From Paracoccus alcaliphilus (lineage in GTDB: Bacteria > Pseudomonadota > Alphaproteobacteria > Rhodobacterales > Rhodobacteraceae): 64,000 nt of DNA. The notes under the pieces are model-generated. The model had not been told where the DNA came from. It searched no databases and saw only the letters and a list, made by a program, of their open reading frames with translations. Made by a program: the position numbers and the translations under genes. Positions 20,706-30,200 of this stretch are shown here, piece by piece; within the stretch, counting starts at the first letter, position 1, and each line of letters begins with the position of its first letter. The stretch is taken from assembly GCF_028553725.1 (NCBI RefSeq), contig NZ_CP067124.1:1436001-1500000 (forward strand), read 5' to 3'.

Positions 20706-21833
20706 TCAGAGATCCTTGCGGAACTCTTCGGCCAGATGGCGGACCACGGCGCGCAGGGCCTCATTGCGGCTGGCCCCGGCGGCCATGGCGCCCGACAGCA
20801 CCGTGCGCTGACGCTCGGCGGCGCTGCCCTGACGGACCATGTCGCGCATCCCGGCGATGGCGGCCTGCGTTCCCAGCGCATCGGCATCCTCGGCGATCAG
20901 GGCGATCCAGTCCTCGGCCAGTTCGGGGAAGGGCTCGATCCGGTGGGCGCCGAAATCGATCAGCCCCTGCGACATGCCATAGCGGATCGCGCGCCAGCGA
21001 TTCTCGCCCAGCAGGAAGTTGTCATATTCGCGCCAGCGGATATTGGTGCGCGACAATCGCCACAACATGCGGATCGTAGCCTGGATCAGCGCCGCGAGCG
21101 TGATGGTCTGTGACAGGCGCGGCGAGGCATCGCAGATCCGGGTCTCCAGCGTCGGGAAGCGGTGCGAGGGGCGCAGATCCCACCAGATCTTGCTGGCATC
21201 CTCGACGATGCCCAGCTCGGTCAGCGCCTCGATCGAGCGTTCATATTCCGGCCAGCTGTCGAAGCGCGGCGGCAGGCCGGTGCGGGGCATATTGCCGAAG
21301 ACGGTCGAGCGATAGGAGGCAAGGCCGGTATCCTCGCCCTGCCAGAACGGGCTGGAGGCCGACAGCGCCAGCAGATGCGGCATGAAATAGCCAAGCTGGT
21401 TCATGATGTCGATGCGCATGGCCTGACTGGGCAGGCCGACATGGACATGCATCCCGCAGATCAGCATCCGCCGCGACACCGCCCCCATATCGCGCGAGAG
21501 GGCGTTATAGCGATCCTTGTCGGTATGCTGCTGGTCGCGCCAGTCGGCGAAGGGGTGGCACGAGGCCGAGATCGGCGCCAGCCCGTATTCGCCCGCGATC
21601 CGGGCGATGCTGCTGCGCAACCTGAGCAGATGGGCGCGGGCCTCGGCGATATTGGCGGAAACCGGGGTGCCGACCTCGATCTGGCAGCGCAGGAATTCGG
21701 GGCTGACCTGATCGGCCAGTTCGACCGCACAGGCTGCCATCAGGGCATCGGGGGCCTCGGCCAGATCGCCGGTGTCAATATCGACGAGCAGGTATTCCTC
21801 TTCGATGCCGAGGGTGAAATCGGGTTCGGTCAT
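20706..21833 (-). CDS. YbdK-type carboxylate-amine ligase (GCS2 family)
   Basis: This 375-residue protein belongs to the glutamate-cysteine ligase family 2. The ATG at 21833 gives the typical start [14 protein letters not shown]. Further motifs are [10 protein letters not shown], the RLPPRF-type substrate segment seen here as [14 protein letters not shown], and [17 protein letters not shown]. The family makes gamma-glutamyl-type bonds, but the true substrate of YbdK proteins is poorly known. It lies among valine genes, yet a hairpin repeat separates it from mmsA and a 76-base gap from the acyl-CoA dehydrogenase. A role in valine breakdown is therefore doubtful. Confidence 0.85.
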   Translation of the reverse strand: MTEPDFTLGIEEEYLLVDIDTGDLAEAPDALMAACAVELADQVSPEFLRCQIEVGTPVSANIAEARAHLLRLRSSIARIAGEYGLAPISASCHPFADWRDQQHTDKDRYNALSRDMGAVSRRMLICGMHVHVGLPSQAMRIDIMNQLGYFMPHLLALSASSPFWQGEDTGLASYRSTVFGNMPRTGLPPRFDSWPEYERSIEALTELGIVEDASKIWWDLRPSHRFPTLETRICDASPRLSQTITLAALIQATIRMLWRLSRTNIRWREYDNFLLGENRWRAIRYGMSQGLIDFGAHRIEPFPELAEDWIALIAEDADALGTQAAIAGMRDMVRQGSAAERQRTVLSGAMAAGASRNEALRAVVRHLAEEFRKDL

Positions 21834-21868
21834 GGCGTGTCCTCGGGTGCCATTGCGTCCCGCGATGG

Positions 21869-21906
21869 CCGGGGGCTGTCTGCCCCCGGACCCCCGAGGA
21901 TATTTC
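21869..21906 (+). repeat. Dispersed hairpin repeat, copy 2
   Basis: An 8-bp stem CCGGGGGC-TGTCT-GCCCCCGG is followed by ACCCCCGAGGATATTTC and then GGCACCAGAGATGG. The stem, the closing block and the trailing GCACCA-AGA match copy 3 (58557-58592, minus strand) closely. It lies between mmsA and the YbdK gene, both on the minus strand. Confidence 0.7.
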
Positions 21907-21922
21907 GGCACCAGAGATGGGA

Positions 21923-23422
21923 TCAGTCGAGCGCCTTGAAGTTCAGCGCCACGCCATCCTTGATGCCCGAGAACCAGCGGGCGGTGACGGTCTTGGTCTT
22001 GGTGTAGAAGCGGAACGCGTCGGGGCCGTATTGGTTCAGGTCGCCGAAGGCCGATTTCTTCCAGCCGCCGAAGGAGTAGTAGCTGAGCGGCACCGGGATC
22101 GGGAAGTTGATGCCGACCATGCCGACATTGACGCGGCTGGCGAAATCGCGCGCGGTGTCGCCATCGGCGGTATAGATCGCCGTGCCGTTGCCATAATCGT
22201 TGTCCATGACCAGATTCAGCGCGTCCTCGTAGCTTTGGGCGCGGACGGTGGTCAGGACGGGGCCGAAGATTTCCTCTTTGTAGATGTCCATGTCGCGGGT
22301 GACGTTGTCAAACAGCGACGGGCCGCAGAAGAAGCCGTTCTCGTAGCCCTGGATCTTGAGGTCGCGGCCATCGACGAGCAGTTTCGCGCCTTGATCGACG
22401 CCCGAGGCGATCAGCCGGTTGATCCGGTCGCGCGAGGCGCTGGTGATGACCGGGCCGAAATCCACGTCATCGCCTGCGGTATAGGGGCCGACCTTCAGGT
22501 TCTCGATCTTCGGGATCAGTCGTTCGAGCAGCGCATCGGCGGTCTTTTCGCCCACCGGCACCGCGACCGAGATCGCCATGCAGCGTTCGCCGGCCGCGCC
22601 GAAACCTGCGCCGATCAGCGCATCGGCGGCCTTGTCCAGATCGGCGTCGGGCATGATCAGCATGTGGTTCTTGGCGCCGCCGAAACATTGCGCGCGTTTG
22701 CCGTTCGTCGCCGCGCGGCCATAGATATATTGCGCGATGGGCGTCGAACCCACGAAGCCCACGGCCTGAATGGTCGGGTGATCCAGGATCCCGTCAACGG
22801 CGTCCTTGTCGCCATTGACGACCTGCAGCACGCCATCGGGCAGCCCGGCCTGTTGCGCCAGTTTCGCCAGCATCAGCGAGGTCGAGGGCACGCGTTCGGA
22901 CGGTTTCAGGATCATCGCGTTGCCTGCCGACAGCGCCGGGCCCATCTTCCACAGCGGGATCATCGCCGGAAAGTTGAAGGGGGTGATGCCCGCGACCACG
23001 CCAAGCGGCTGGCGCATCGCGTAAAGGTCGATGCCCGGGCCGGCATTATCGGTGAACTCGCCCTTGAGCAGGGCGGGCGAGCCCATGCAGACCTCGATCA
23101 CCTCGAGCCCGCGCTGCACGTCGCCCTTCGCATCGGGCAGGGTCTTGCCATGTTCGCGGCTGACGAGTTCGGCCAATTCGTCCATGTGTTCGTTGATGAG
23201 CGCGCCGAACCTCATCATCACCCGGGCGCGGCGCTGAGGGTTGGTGGCGGCCCAGCCGATCTGCGCCTTTTCGGCGCTGGCGATGGCGGCGTCCAGTTCG
23301 GCCGCGCTGGCCAGCGGGACGCGGGCGATCACCTCGCCCGTGGCGGGGTTGTAGACATCGCTGAAACGGCCCGAAGTCCCCTTGACCTCTTTGCCGTCGA
23401 TCCAGTGGTGAAGTTCTTCCAT
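21923..23422 (-). CDS. mmsA: Methylmalonate-semialdehyde dehydrogenase (CoA-acylating)
   Basis: MmsA converts methylmalonate semialdehyde to propionyl-CoA (and malonate semialdehyde to acetyl-CoA) with NAD and CoA, releasing CO2. The 499-residue aldehyde dehydrogenase contains [20 protein letters not shown] near residue 145, [22 protein letters not shown], and the catalytic cysteine in [16 protein letters not shown] near residue 285. EEIFGPVL follows. These patterns are typical of MmsA. It is the first gene of the minus-strand valine cluster and is divergent from a LysR gene, 111 bases apart. Confidence 0.95.
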   Translation of the reverse strand: MEELHHWIDGKEVKGTSGRFSDVYNPATGEVIARVPLASAAELDAAIASAEKAQIGWAATNPQRRARVMMRFGALINEHMDELAELVSREHGKTLPDAKGDVQRGLEVIEVCMGSPALLKGEFTDNAGPGIDLYAMRQPLGVVAGITPFNFPAMIPLWKMGPALSAGNAMILKPSERVPSTSLMLAKLAQQAGLPDGVLQVVNGDKDAVDGILDHPTIQAVGFVGSTPIAQYIYGRAATNGKRAQCFGGAKNHMLIMPDADLDKAADALIGAGFGAAGERCMAISVAVPVGEKTADALLERLIPKIENLKVGPYTAGDDVDFGPVITSASRDRINRLIASGVDQGAKLLVDGRDLKIQGYENGFFCGPSLFDNVTRDMDIYKEEIFGPVLTTVRAQSYEDALNLVMDNDYGNGTAIYTADGDTARDFASRVNVGMVGINFPIPVPLSYYSFGGWKKSAFGDLNQYGPDAFRFYTKTKTVTARWFSGIKDGVALNFKALD

Positions 23423-23508
23423 ATCGTCCTCCTGATCGTTGGGTGATCCTTGGAACGTAACTTAGCCTTGCGGAAATGCGACAAGAAGAGGAAGTGTGGC
23501 AAAAGCGA

Positions 23509-23524
23509 TTTGCATTTTTGCAAA
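23509..23524. promoter_or_regulatory. Operator-like TTTGCATT-TTTGCAAA in the mmsA/lysR divergent promoter
   Basis: A perfect TTTGCAAA palindrome (23517-23524) is directly preceded by TTTGCATT. It ends 9 bases before the LysR ATG and lies 87 bases upstream of mmsA. TTTGCAAA is the half-site reported for ScfR-type acyl-CoA regulators, one of which is encoded at 30201-31598. It could instead be part of a LysR site (the wider sequence has T-N11-A symmetry). Function is inferred. Confidence 0.45.
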
Positions 23525-23533
23525 GGGGCGGCA

Positions 23534-24433
23534 ATGGACTGGGATGATCTGCGCATCTTTCTGGCGGTGGCGCGCGATGAAAGCCTGTCGGCGGCGGGGC
23601 GACGGCTGGGGATGGATGCCTCGACCGTGGGGCGGCGGGTGGCGCGGCTGGAAAGCGCCATCGGCAGTGCGCTGTTTTTGAAAACGCCGCAGGGTTATGC
23701 CCTGACCGAGGCCGGAGAGCGGCTGGTGGCCCCTGCCGAGACCGCCGAACAGGCCGCGCAGGCCGCGGCCGAGGCCACGCGGCGCGAGGCGGGGATTTCC
23801 GGGCAGTTGCGCATCGGGGCGCCGGATGGCTGCGCGAATTACCTGCTGCCGCAGATTGCCAGCGCCATGTGCGCGGCGCATCCGGGGCTGGAGATCCAGA
23901 TCGTCGCCCAGCCCCGTGTGGCGAATCTGTCGCGGCGCGAGGCCGATATGGCGATTTCGGTTTCGGCCCCAGATACCGGGCGGCTGGTGGTGCAGCGGCT
24001 GAGCGAATACCGCCTGCATCTGGCCGGGCAGGCGGATTATCTGGCGGGCCATCCGCCGATCCGGTCGCTGGATGATCTGAAGCGGCACGCGATGATCGGC
24101 TATATTCCCGACATGATCTTTGACCGCGAACTGGATTACCTGTCGGCGACGGGGGTGGCCTCGGCGGTGATCAGCTCGAATTCGGTATCGGTGCAGATGC
24201 AGGCGATCCGGGCGGGGGCGGGGCTGGGGATCGTGCATGGTTTCGCCATGCCCTTCGTGCCCGAGCTGCGTCCGGTGCTGGGTGACCAGATCGCCCTGAC
24301 GCGCAATTTCTGGTTGCTGCGCCATGCCGACGACCGCGCGTCGCGCCGCCTGAACCTGCTGGCCGAGGAACTGGCGGGCCGTATCCGGCAGGAAATCCAG
24401 CGGCTGGAGGCGCTGTTGTGGCAGGGGGCCTGA
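23534..24433 (+). CDS. LysR family transcriptional regulator (likely controls mmsA)
   Basis: The ATG at 23534 is preceded by AAAGGGG and gives 299 residues. The N-terminal winged helix is DWDDLRIFLAVARDESLSAAG with recognition helix STVGRRVARLESAIG. A LysR substrate domain starts near residue 90 (QLRIGAPDGCANYLLP). The frame is open further upstream, but that part lacks family sequence. Divergent placement next to mmsA is the usual LysR layout, so control of the valine cluster is a reasonable inference. The ligand is unknown. Confidence 0.9.
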   Translation: MDWDDLRIFLAVARDESLSAAGRRLGMDASTVGRRVARLESAIGSALFLKTPQGYALTEAGERLVAPAETAEQAAQAAAEATRREAGISGQLRIGAPDGCANYLLPQIASAMCAAHPGLEIQIVAQPRVANLSRREADMAISVSAPDTGRLVVQRLSEYRLHLAGQADYLAGHPPIRSLDDLKRHAMIGYIPDMIFDRELDYLSATGVASAVISSNSVSVQMQAIRAGAGLGIVHGFAMPFVPELRPVLGDQIALTRNFWLLRHADDRASRRLNLLAEELAGRIRQEIQRLEALLWQGA

Positions 24434-24498
24434 AGTCTGACTTGACGGGAAGGTTTTCACCGAAAAAGATGGACATAAACCTGCAAGGAGGGTGTGCG

Positions 24499-24960
24499 AT
24501 GTTGGTGAATCAGATGCTGTCGATGAAGGGTGCCTCGGACAAGGCCGGGATCGAGGCGCAGACGATCGTGACCATCGCCCCCGAGGCGACGCTGGCCGAT
24601 GCCGCGCAACTGCTGGCGGAAAAGCGGATCGGGGCTGTGGTCGTGTCCTCGGACGGGGTCCGGCCCGAGGGGATCCTGTCGGAACGCGATATCGTGCGGC
24701 AACTGGGCCGCAACGGGATCGACATCCTGAAGATGCCCATCCACGAGGTGATGACCAAGGCGGTCCAGACATGCGCCATGGGCGAGGATGCGCTGAACGT
24801 GCTGGAGCGGATGACGGCGGGGCGCTTTCGTCACATGCCGGTGGTCGATGAGGATGGCAAGATGCTGGGCGTGATCTCGATCGGGGATGCGGTCAGCGGT
24901 CGCCTGAAGGAACTGGCCGCCGAGAAAGAGGCGCTGACCGGGATGATCATGGGCAGCTGA
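24499..24960 (+). CDS. Tandem CBS-domain protein
   Basis: This 153-residue protein is made of two CBS motifs, which as a pair usually bind adenine nucleotides. The first is about residues 15-70 (VTIAPEATLADAAQLLAEKRIGAVVV, ending GILSERDIVRQL). The second is residues 80-140 (VQTCAMGEDALNVLERMTAGRFRHMPVV, ending GVISIGDAVSGRLKEL). The start is fixed by a very strong ribosome binding site, AAGGAGGG, 6 bases before the ATG at 24499. No partner domain is present, so the regulated target is unknown. Confidence 0.9.
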   Translation: MLVNQMLSMKGASDKAGIEAQTIVTIAPEATLADAAQLLAEKRIGAVVVSSDGVRPEGILSERDIVRQLGRNGIDILKMPIHEVMTKAVQTCAMGEDALNVLERMTAGRFRHMPVVDEDGKMLGVISIGDAVSGRLKELAAEKEALTGMIMGS

Positions 24961-25050
24961 ACCTTACCCGCGGCGGGCGTCGAAATGGTTGCAATTCCGG
25001 CGCAAATCCGTTTTGGCTGACGCGACATTTCTGTTCGAGGACGCCCGATC

Positions 25051-25548
25051 ATGCGCATTGGCCTCTATCCCGGAACCTTCGACCCCATCACGCTGGGGCA
25101 TGTCGACATCATTCAGCGCGCGATGGCGCTGGTGGATCGGCTGGTCATCGGCGTTGCCATTAACCGCGACAAGGGGCCGATGTTCGATCTGGATGAGCGG
25201 GTCGGGATGGTGCGCGCTGAATGCGCCGACATCGTCAAGCGCACAGGCGGCGAGATTCTGGTCCACCCGTTCGAGAACCTGCTGATTGATTGCGCCCGCG
25301 ATGTCGGCGCCACGGTGATCGTGCGGGGCCTGCGGGCCGTGACGGATTTCGAGTATGAATTCCAGATGGTTGGCATGAACCGGGCGCTGGATGCCGAGGT
25401 CGAGACGGTGTTTCTGATGGCCGACGCGCAGCGGCAGGCGATTGCCTCGAAGCTGGTCAAGGAGATTGCCCGGCTGGGCGGCGATGTGTCGAAATTCGTC
25501 ACCCCCGCCGTGCGCGAGGCGCTGATCCAGCGGGTTCGGCGGGGCTGA
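25051..25548 (+). CDS. coaD: Phosphopantetheine adenylyltransferase
   Basis: CoaD transfers AMP from ATP to 4'-phosphopantetheine, the penultimate step of coenzyme A synthesis. The 165-residue protein has the nucleotidyltransferase motif GLYPGTFDPITLGHVDII, with the T/HxGH-type segment. RGLRAVTDFEYEFQM lies near residue 90, and IASKLVKEIARLGGDVSKFV near the C-terminus. Length and motifs are normal. It stands alone between the CBS gene and the DUF2189 gene. Confidence 0.96.
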   Translation: MRIGLYPGTFDPITLGHVDIIQRAMALVDRLVIGVAINRDKGPMFDLDERVGMVRAECADIVKRTGGEILVHPFENLLIDCARDVGATVIVRGLRAVTDFEYEFQMVGMNRALDAEVETVFLMADAQRQAIASKLVKEIARLGGDVSKFVTPAVREALIQRVRRG

Positions 25549-25618
25549 GAATCGCGCATTGCCAGCGGGCCGTGGCCGCACTAACCTTTCTCTGCGCGCG
25601 AGTGGTGAAAGGTAAGTG

Positions 25619-26452
25619 ATGACCCGTTCCGACTTGTCGATTCCGCGCCCGGTGCCCGAACCGCGCCGAGAGCCGTTGCCAAATCCGCAGCCGGACCAGC
25701 CCGACGACCTGCCCGACAGCGAACGGATCGGATTCGACGCGATTCCCGGGGCGCTGGCCGATGGCTGGCGGGATTTCCGCCGCGCGCCCGCCTTCGGGCT
25801 GCTGTTTTCGGCCTTCTATGTGGCGGGCGGGCTGGTTCTGGCGACGGTGGCCACGGCCTCGGGGCAGGACTGGTGGCTGATTCCCTTCATCGCGGGCTTT
25901 CCGCTGATCGCGCCCTTCGCGGCGGTCGGGCTCTATGATGTCAGCCGCCGGATCGAGGCCGCCGAGCCGCTGGACTGGCGTGCCGTCATCCGCGTCGTCT
26001 TTGCCCAGAGGAACCGGCAGATTCCGTCGATGGCGATGGTGATTCTGCTGCTGTTCATGTTCTGGGTCTTTGTCGCCCATACCGTTTTCGCGCTGTTCAT
26101 GGGGGTTTCGGCGCTGACCAACATCACCAGCTCGCCCGAGGTGATGCTGCAAGGGCGGGGTCTGCTGATGCTGCTGATCGGCACGCTGATCGGCGGGGGC
26201 TTCGCGGCGGTGCTGTTCTGCATCACCGTGGTCGGCCTGCCGCTGCTGCTGGAGCACGAGGTCGATTTCGTCACCGCGATCATCGCCTCGTTCCGGGCGG
26301 TGGGGCAGAATCCGTTGGTCATGCTGCTGTGGGGCGCGGTGATCGCCGGGCTGCTGCTACTGGCGATCCTGCCGCTGTTTCTGGGCCTGTTCATCGCGCT
26401 GCCGGTGCTGGGCCATGCAAGCTGGCATATGTATCGGCGGCTGATGCCGTAA
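25619..26452 (+). CDS. DUF2189-type integral membrane protein
   Basis: This protein of about 277 residues has a hydrophilic, proline-rich N-terminus of about 60 residues and six or so membrane segments (for example AFGLLFSAFYVAGGLVLATV, AMVILLLFMFWVFVAHTVFA, LLMLLIGTLIGGGFAAVLFC). The ATG at 25619 has AAAGG 6 bases upstream. I recognise it as the DUF2189 family, common near cytochrome or energy genes in Rhodobacteraceae. No catalytic residues or known function. It converges on the SDR gene with a 4-base gap. Confidence 0.8.
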   Translation: MTRSDLSIPRPVPEPRREPLPNPQPDQPDDLPDSERIGFDAIPGALADGWRDFRRAPAFGLLFSAFYVAGGLVLATVATASGQDWWLIPFIAGFPLIAPFAAVGLYDVSRRIEAAEPLDWRAVIRVVFAQRNRQIPSMAMVILLLFMFWVFVAHTVFALFMGVSALTNITSSPEVMLQGRGLLMLLIGTLIGGGFAAVLFCITVVGLPLLLEHEVDFVTAIIASFRAVGQNPLVMLLWGAVIAGLLLLAILPLFLGLFIALPVLGHASWHMYRRLMP

Positions 26453-26456
26453 GCTG

Positions 26457-27176
26457 TCAGCCCCGCCCGATAAAGGGCATGTTCGTCGCCATCACGGTCA
26501 TGAACTGGACATTCGCGCCGTTGGGCAGGCTTGCCATATGCAGCACGGCCTCGGCCACGGTGCGGACATCCATCATCGGTTCAGGATCGGGCGCGGACTT
26601 GCTGACCTGCACCAGCAGATCGGTCGCGGCATTGCCGATATCGATCTGGCCGCAGGCGATGCCGAAATCGCGCCCGTCCAGCGACAGGCTGCGGGTCAGC
26701 CCGGTCACCGCGTGTTTCGACACCGTATAGGCGACCGAGCCCGGACGCGGCGCATGGGCCGAGATCGAGCCGTTATTGATGATCCGCCCGCCCTGAGGCT
26801 GCTGCGACCGCATGATCCGGAAGGCCGCGCGGGCGCACAGAAACATGCCCGTCACATTGATGTCGATCACGTCGCGGAAATCATCGGGCGCGACACGATC
26901 GGGCGTGGCCGGGGTCAGCCCGCGCCCGGCATTGTTGAACAGCGCGTCGATCCGGCCCCAGCGGGTCGCGATCTGGTCGAAACAGGCATCCACCGCCGCG
27001 GCATCGCGCACGTCGCAGGGCAGGGTCAGGGCATCGGCATGGTCCTGCGCGGTTTCGGCCAGCGTGTCCTGATGGCGACCGATCAGCGCCACACGCCAAC
27101 CGGCTTGCAGGAACTGCCGCGCCGTGGCGCGGCCGATGCCGCTGCCCGCGCCGGTGATGACGATTCCCTGCTGCAT
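26457..27176 (-). CDS. Short-chain dehydrogenase/reductase
   Basis: This 239-residue classical SDR has the cofactor loop TGAGSGIGRATARQFL at residues 7-22, the FNNAGRGL segment near residue 82, and the active-site Y-x3-K in VAYTVSKHAVTG near residue 150. An arginine after the second strand (LIGRHQD) suggests NADP(H) preference. It lies 13 bases after an FAH-family gene on the same strand, so the two probably form a small catabolic operon. The substrate is unknown. Confidence 0.88.
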   Translation of the reverse strand: MQQGIVITGAGSGIGRATARQFLQAGWRVALIGRHQDTLAETAQDHADALTLPCDVRDAAAVDACFDQIATRWGRIDALFNNAGRGLTPATPDRVAPDDFRDVIDINVTGMFLCARAAFRIMRSQQPQGGRIINNGSISAHAPRPGSVAYTVSKHAVTGLTRSLSLDGRDFGIACGQIDIGNAATDLLVQVSKSAPDPEPMMDVRTVAEAVLHMASLPNGANVQFMTVMATNMPFIGRG

Positions 27177-27189
27177 CCGTTCCTCCCTG

Positions 27190-28044
27190 TCAGCCTGCGA
27201 TCACGCGCTGGCACTGGCTGCCCAGACCCTCGATGCCCAGCCGCATCTCTTGCCCGGCCTGCAGATAGCGCGGCGGCTTCATCCCCATGCCGACACCCGC
27301 CGGGGTGCCGGTGGTGATGATATCGCCAGGATGCAGCGTGCCATAGCGCGAACATTCCGCGACCAGCCGGGCGACGCCAAAGATCATGCTCTGGGTGCTG
27401 CCGTCCTGCATCCGTTCGCCGTCCAGATCCAGCCACAGGCGCAGGTTGCCGGGGTCGGCGATCTCGTCTCGGGTGACCAGCCAGGGGCCGATCGGGCCGA
27501 AACCGTCATGGCCCTTGCCCTTGTCCCATGTGCCGCCACGACGCAACTGCCAGTCACGCTCGCTGAGGTCGTTGACGACGCAAAAGCCCGCGACATGCTC
27601 CATCGCCTCGCTTTCCGCGATGTTTTTCGCCGTGGTGCCGATGACCACGCCCAGCTCGACCTCCCAATCGGCGGCGGTCGAGCCATGCGGCAGATGCAGC
27701 GAATCATCCGGCCCGGTGATCGAGCTGGTCCATTTGGTAAAGATCACCGGCTCGGCCGGGGCCTCCATCCCGGTTTCGGCGGCGTGGCAGGCATAGTTCA
27801 GCCCGATGGCCAGAAACTTGCCGACACCCGCGACGCAAGCGCCAAGGCGCAGGTCCTGCTGCGGCTGGCCATCCACCAGCGGCAGATCCTGCGGGTCCAG
27901 CGCGGCCAGCCGGCCAAGGCTGGTGGGGTCCAGCATGTCAGGGCCGATATCACTGACATGGGCCGACAGGTCGCGGACACGGCCTTCGCCGTCCAGAAGC
28001 CCGGGCCGTTCCTGACCGGGCGCGCCAAAGCGTAGCAGTTTCAT
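27190..28044 (-). CDS. Fumarylacetoacetate hydrolase family protein
   Basis: This 284-residue protein has the FAH fold, whose members hydrolyse or decarboxylate acylpyruvate-like compounds with a divalent metal. Seen: AIGLNYACHAAETGMEAP, IFTKWTSSITGPDD, the metal-ligand region DWEVELGVVIGTTAKNI, VNDLSERDWQ, and GDIITTGTPAGVGMG near the C-terminus. It is transcribed with the following SDR. The pair resembles operons for sugar or aromatic side-product breakdown, but the substrate cannot be read from sequence. Confidence 0.88.
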   Translation of the reverse strand: MKLLRFGAPGQERPGLLDGEGRVRDLSAHVSDIGPDMLDPTSLGRLAALDPQDLPLVDGQPQQDLRLGACVAGVGKFLAIGLNYACHAAETGMEAPAEPVIFTKWTSSITGPDDSLHLPHGSTAADWEVELGVVIGTTAKNIAESEAMEHVAGFCVVNDLSERDWQLRRGGTWDKGKGHDGFGPIGPWLVTRDEIADPGNLRLWLDLDGERMQDGSTQSMIFGVARLVAECSRYGTLHPGDIITTGTPAGVGMGMKPPRYLQAGQEMRLGIEGLGSQCQRVIAG

Positions 28045-28184
28045 CTGTTTCCTCCTCTTGCCGGCCGACAGGGCCGGGCAGGGGCAATCTAACCCCCGAT
28101 CCGCGCGGCGGCTTTCACCGATCCATGAATGCTGTCTATCGCCCCTGCGGGCAATGGGGCGCGCATGTGGGCCTGAATGTCAAA

Positions 28185-28203
28185 CGGCCCGCAATGCGGG
28201 CCG
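28185..28203 (-). terminator. Hairpin downstream of bactofilin gene
   Basis: A nearly perfect GC palindrome (CGGCCCGCA / TGCGGGCCG) lies 24 bases after the bactofilin stop. On the minus strand only a short TTT follows, so it is a weak or RNA-stabilising terminator rather than a classical one. Confidence 0.45.
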
Positions 28204-28227
28204 CTGTCACGAAATGCCGGGAACGGG

Positions 28228-28719
28228 TCAGGCGCCCGTGGGCGGGGCCAGTTTCTTGGTGGCGCCACCGGCCAAGGGGTCGTCCTGACGCTGGACCGAG
28301 CCCTCGAAATGCGCACCCGATTCGATGGCGATGGTCTTGTGGATGATGTCGCCTTCGACCCGCGCGGTGGCGGTCAGGCGCACCTTCAGGCCGCGAACGC
28401 GACCGACGACGCGGCCATGCACGACGACTTCATCGCCGACGATCTCGCCCTTGATGGTGGCGGATTCGCCGATCACCAGCTGATGGGCGCGGACATCGCC
28501 TTCGACATTGCCCTCGATCTGGATATCGCCTTCGGTGCCGATATTGCCGGTGACGGACAGATCCGCCGACAGCACCGAGGGGGTGCTGCGCGGGCGCGAC
28601 GACGGTTGTGGCGGCTGTGCCTGCGGCGTGGGCGCTTCGCTGCGCTCGGGCAGCGGTGCGGGCGCGGGTTCGGCCGGTTGCGAGGGACGATTTTCAGTTA
28701 CGCGGGTCTTAGAAAACAT
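28228..28719 (-). CDS. Bactofilin (polymer-forming cytoskeletal protein)
   Basis: Bactofilins self-assemble without nucleotides into membrane-associated filaments that guide local cell-wall synthesis. The 163-residue protein has a proline-rich N-terminus (residues 10-50) and the beta-helical core with regular short repeats such as GNIGTEGDIQIEGNVEGDV, GEIVGDEVVVHGRVVGRV and ARVEGDIIHKTIAIESGA. A short charged tail ends the protein. Its start overlaps the end of the upstream M23 peptidase gene by 11 bases, so they are co-expressed. This matches the known bactofilin/LytM-peptidase partnership of alphaproteobacterial morphogenesis. Confidence 0.92.
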   Translation of the reverse strand: MFSKTRVTENRPSQPAEPAPAPLPERSEAPTPQAQPPQPSSRPRSTPSVLSADLSVTGNIGTEGDIQIEGNVEGDVRAHQLVIGESATIKGEIVGDEVVVHGRVVGRVRGLKVRLTATARVEGDIIHKTIAIESGAHFEGSVQRQDDPLAGGATKKLAPPTGA

Positions 28720-30019
28720 TTTCTGCAGCCTTGATGAAGCTCATCGGATCGACGGCGCGACCGTTCACACGCACTTCATAGTGCAGATGTGGCCCGGTCG
28801 AGCGTCCGGTATTTCCCATATCACCGATCAGATCGCCTTGCGACACCCTTTCACCAACCTTCACGCGAATGCGCGACAGATGGGCGTAACGGGTTTCGGT
28901 GCCCAGTTCATGCTCGATCTTGATCAGGTTGCCATAGGCGCCCTGACGACCGGCAAAGGTCACCACGCCGTCGCCGGTGACATGAACCGGGGTGCCGACC
29001 GGCGCGGCCATGTCGATTCCTTCATGCGCGCGACCCCAGCGGCGGCCAAAACCCGAGGAATAGCGGAAAGAGCTTTTGACCGGCATCGCCAGCGGCAGCT
29101 TTTCCATGGCGATGCGATAGGTGTTCACCTGATCCAGCGTGACCATGATCTGACGGGCTTTGACCTCACGCTCGCTCAGCGCGGCATCGCCACGGCTGGA
29201 GCGCGACAGCGGCGTCAGCGGCCCGCCCTGACCGGCATAGCCCGAGCGGATCTTTTCCAGCACCGTGTCGGGGTTCATCCCGACCGAGCGGAACACGTCG
29301 TCCAGCGGCTTGGTCGAGATGGCGACGGCGCTTTCGACCTCGGACAGGATTTCGTCGTTGCGGGCGATGATCGCGTCGCGTTCCTGTTGCAGCTGCTCGA
29401 CGGCCAGACGCGATTCCTCGGCGTCCTTCTGGGCTTCGCTGCGTTCGGTGGCGGCCTGTTTCAACTCGCCCGACAGAATATCCAGCGCGACCGAGAATTC
29501 CTCGTTGCGGCTGGCATTCGCCAGTTGTTCGGGGTCGGCGCCCAGATCGCGGGCGGCCACACGGGCATTGTCGCGTTCGGAAATGGCGTTGCGCAGGGTG
29601 GACTGAACAACGCCCAGCCCGGTTTCCAGCTCGCGGCGGCGTTCCTCGGTGCTGAGCAGTTGCGACTGCATCTGCGACACCTGATCCAGCGCCACGCTGA
29701 AACGATTCTGTGCAGCCAGAGCCTCGGCGGCGCGGGCATCGCGTTCGGCGGACAGCTGGTCCAGTCGCGCCTCGAACGCGGACTGGCTGCGCATAGCCTC
29801 GTCGCGGGTGGAACCGGCGCTGACCGCGTCGATCACCAGAATCGAGCTGGCGATCATGGTCCAGGAAAACATCAGCGTGATGCCACCGATGGCGACAAGC
29901 TGGGTGACGGGGCGAAGCCTGATGAACCGCGTTGTGCTGTCCGACCGAAGAAAAAGACGCTTTTCAGGCAACCAATTTTCCAGCGATGCGTTCAGACGGT
30001 TCGTAAGGCGCTTTGGCAA
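28709..30019 (-). CDS. M23 family metallopeptidase (LmdC-like, bactofilin partner)
   Basis: This is a membrane-anchored periplasmic endopeptidase that cuts peptidoglycan cross-links. A TTG at 30019 gives 436 residues beginning with L-P-K-R-L-T-N-R-L; there is no better ATG in frame, and upstream sequence lacks family character. Seen: one membrane segment (VAIGGITLMFSWTMIASSIL), a long coiled-coil (residues about 80-260), and a LytM domain with intact zinc ligands in HEGIDMAAPVG and HLHYEVRVNG. It overlaps the bactofilin gene. The TTG choice is moderately certain. Confidence 0.85.
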   Translation of the reverse strand: MPKRLTNRLNASLENWLPEKRLFLRSDSTTRFIRLRPVTQLVAIGGITLMFSWTMIASSILVIDAVSAGSTRDEAMRSQSAFEARLDQLSAERDARAAEALAAQNRFSVALDQVSQMQSQLLSTEERRRELETGLGVVQSTLRNAISERDNARVAARDLGADPEQLANASRNEEFSVALDILSGELKQAATERSEAQKDAEESRLAVEQLQQERDAIIARNDEILSEVESAVAISTKPLDDVFRSVGMNPDTVLEKIRSGYAGQGGPLTPLSRSSRGDAALSEREVKARQIMVTLDQVNTYRIAMEKLPLAMPVKSSFRYSSGFGRRWGRAHEGIDMAAPVGTPVHVTGDGVVTFAGRQGAYGNLIKIEHELGTETRYAHLSRIRVKVGERVSQGDLIGDMGNTGRSTGPHLHYEVRVNGRAVDPMSFIKAAENVF

Positions 30020-30200
30020 GTCGTATCCCCCGGCGAGTCGCGCTCGTTTCAGCCGAGGCACGTTGGTTCCGCTCGCCCTGCGGTAAACAGGACCTGTTCC
30101 TTCTTGGCAACAGAGCAGGTGCCTTGCACGGGTCAGATGGGCGGATATGTGCCGCTTTTCGCGAGAATCCGCCGAAACCCTTGCGGATGGGCCACAACTT

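Noticed and set aside
21917..23446. 509-codon plus-strand frame opposite mmsA
   Set aside because: mmsA carries all aldehyde dehydrogenase motifs; the opposite frame has none.
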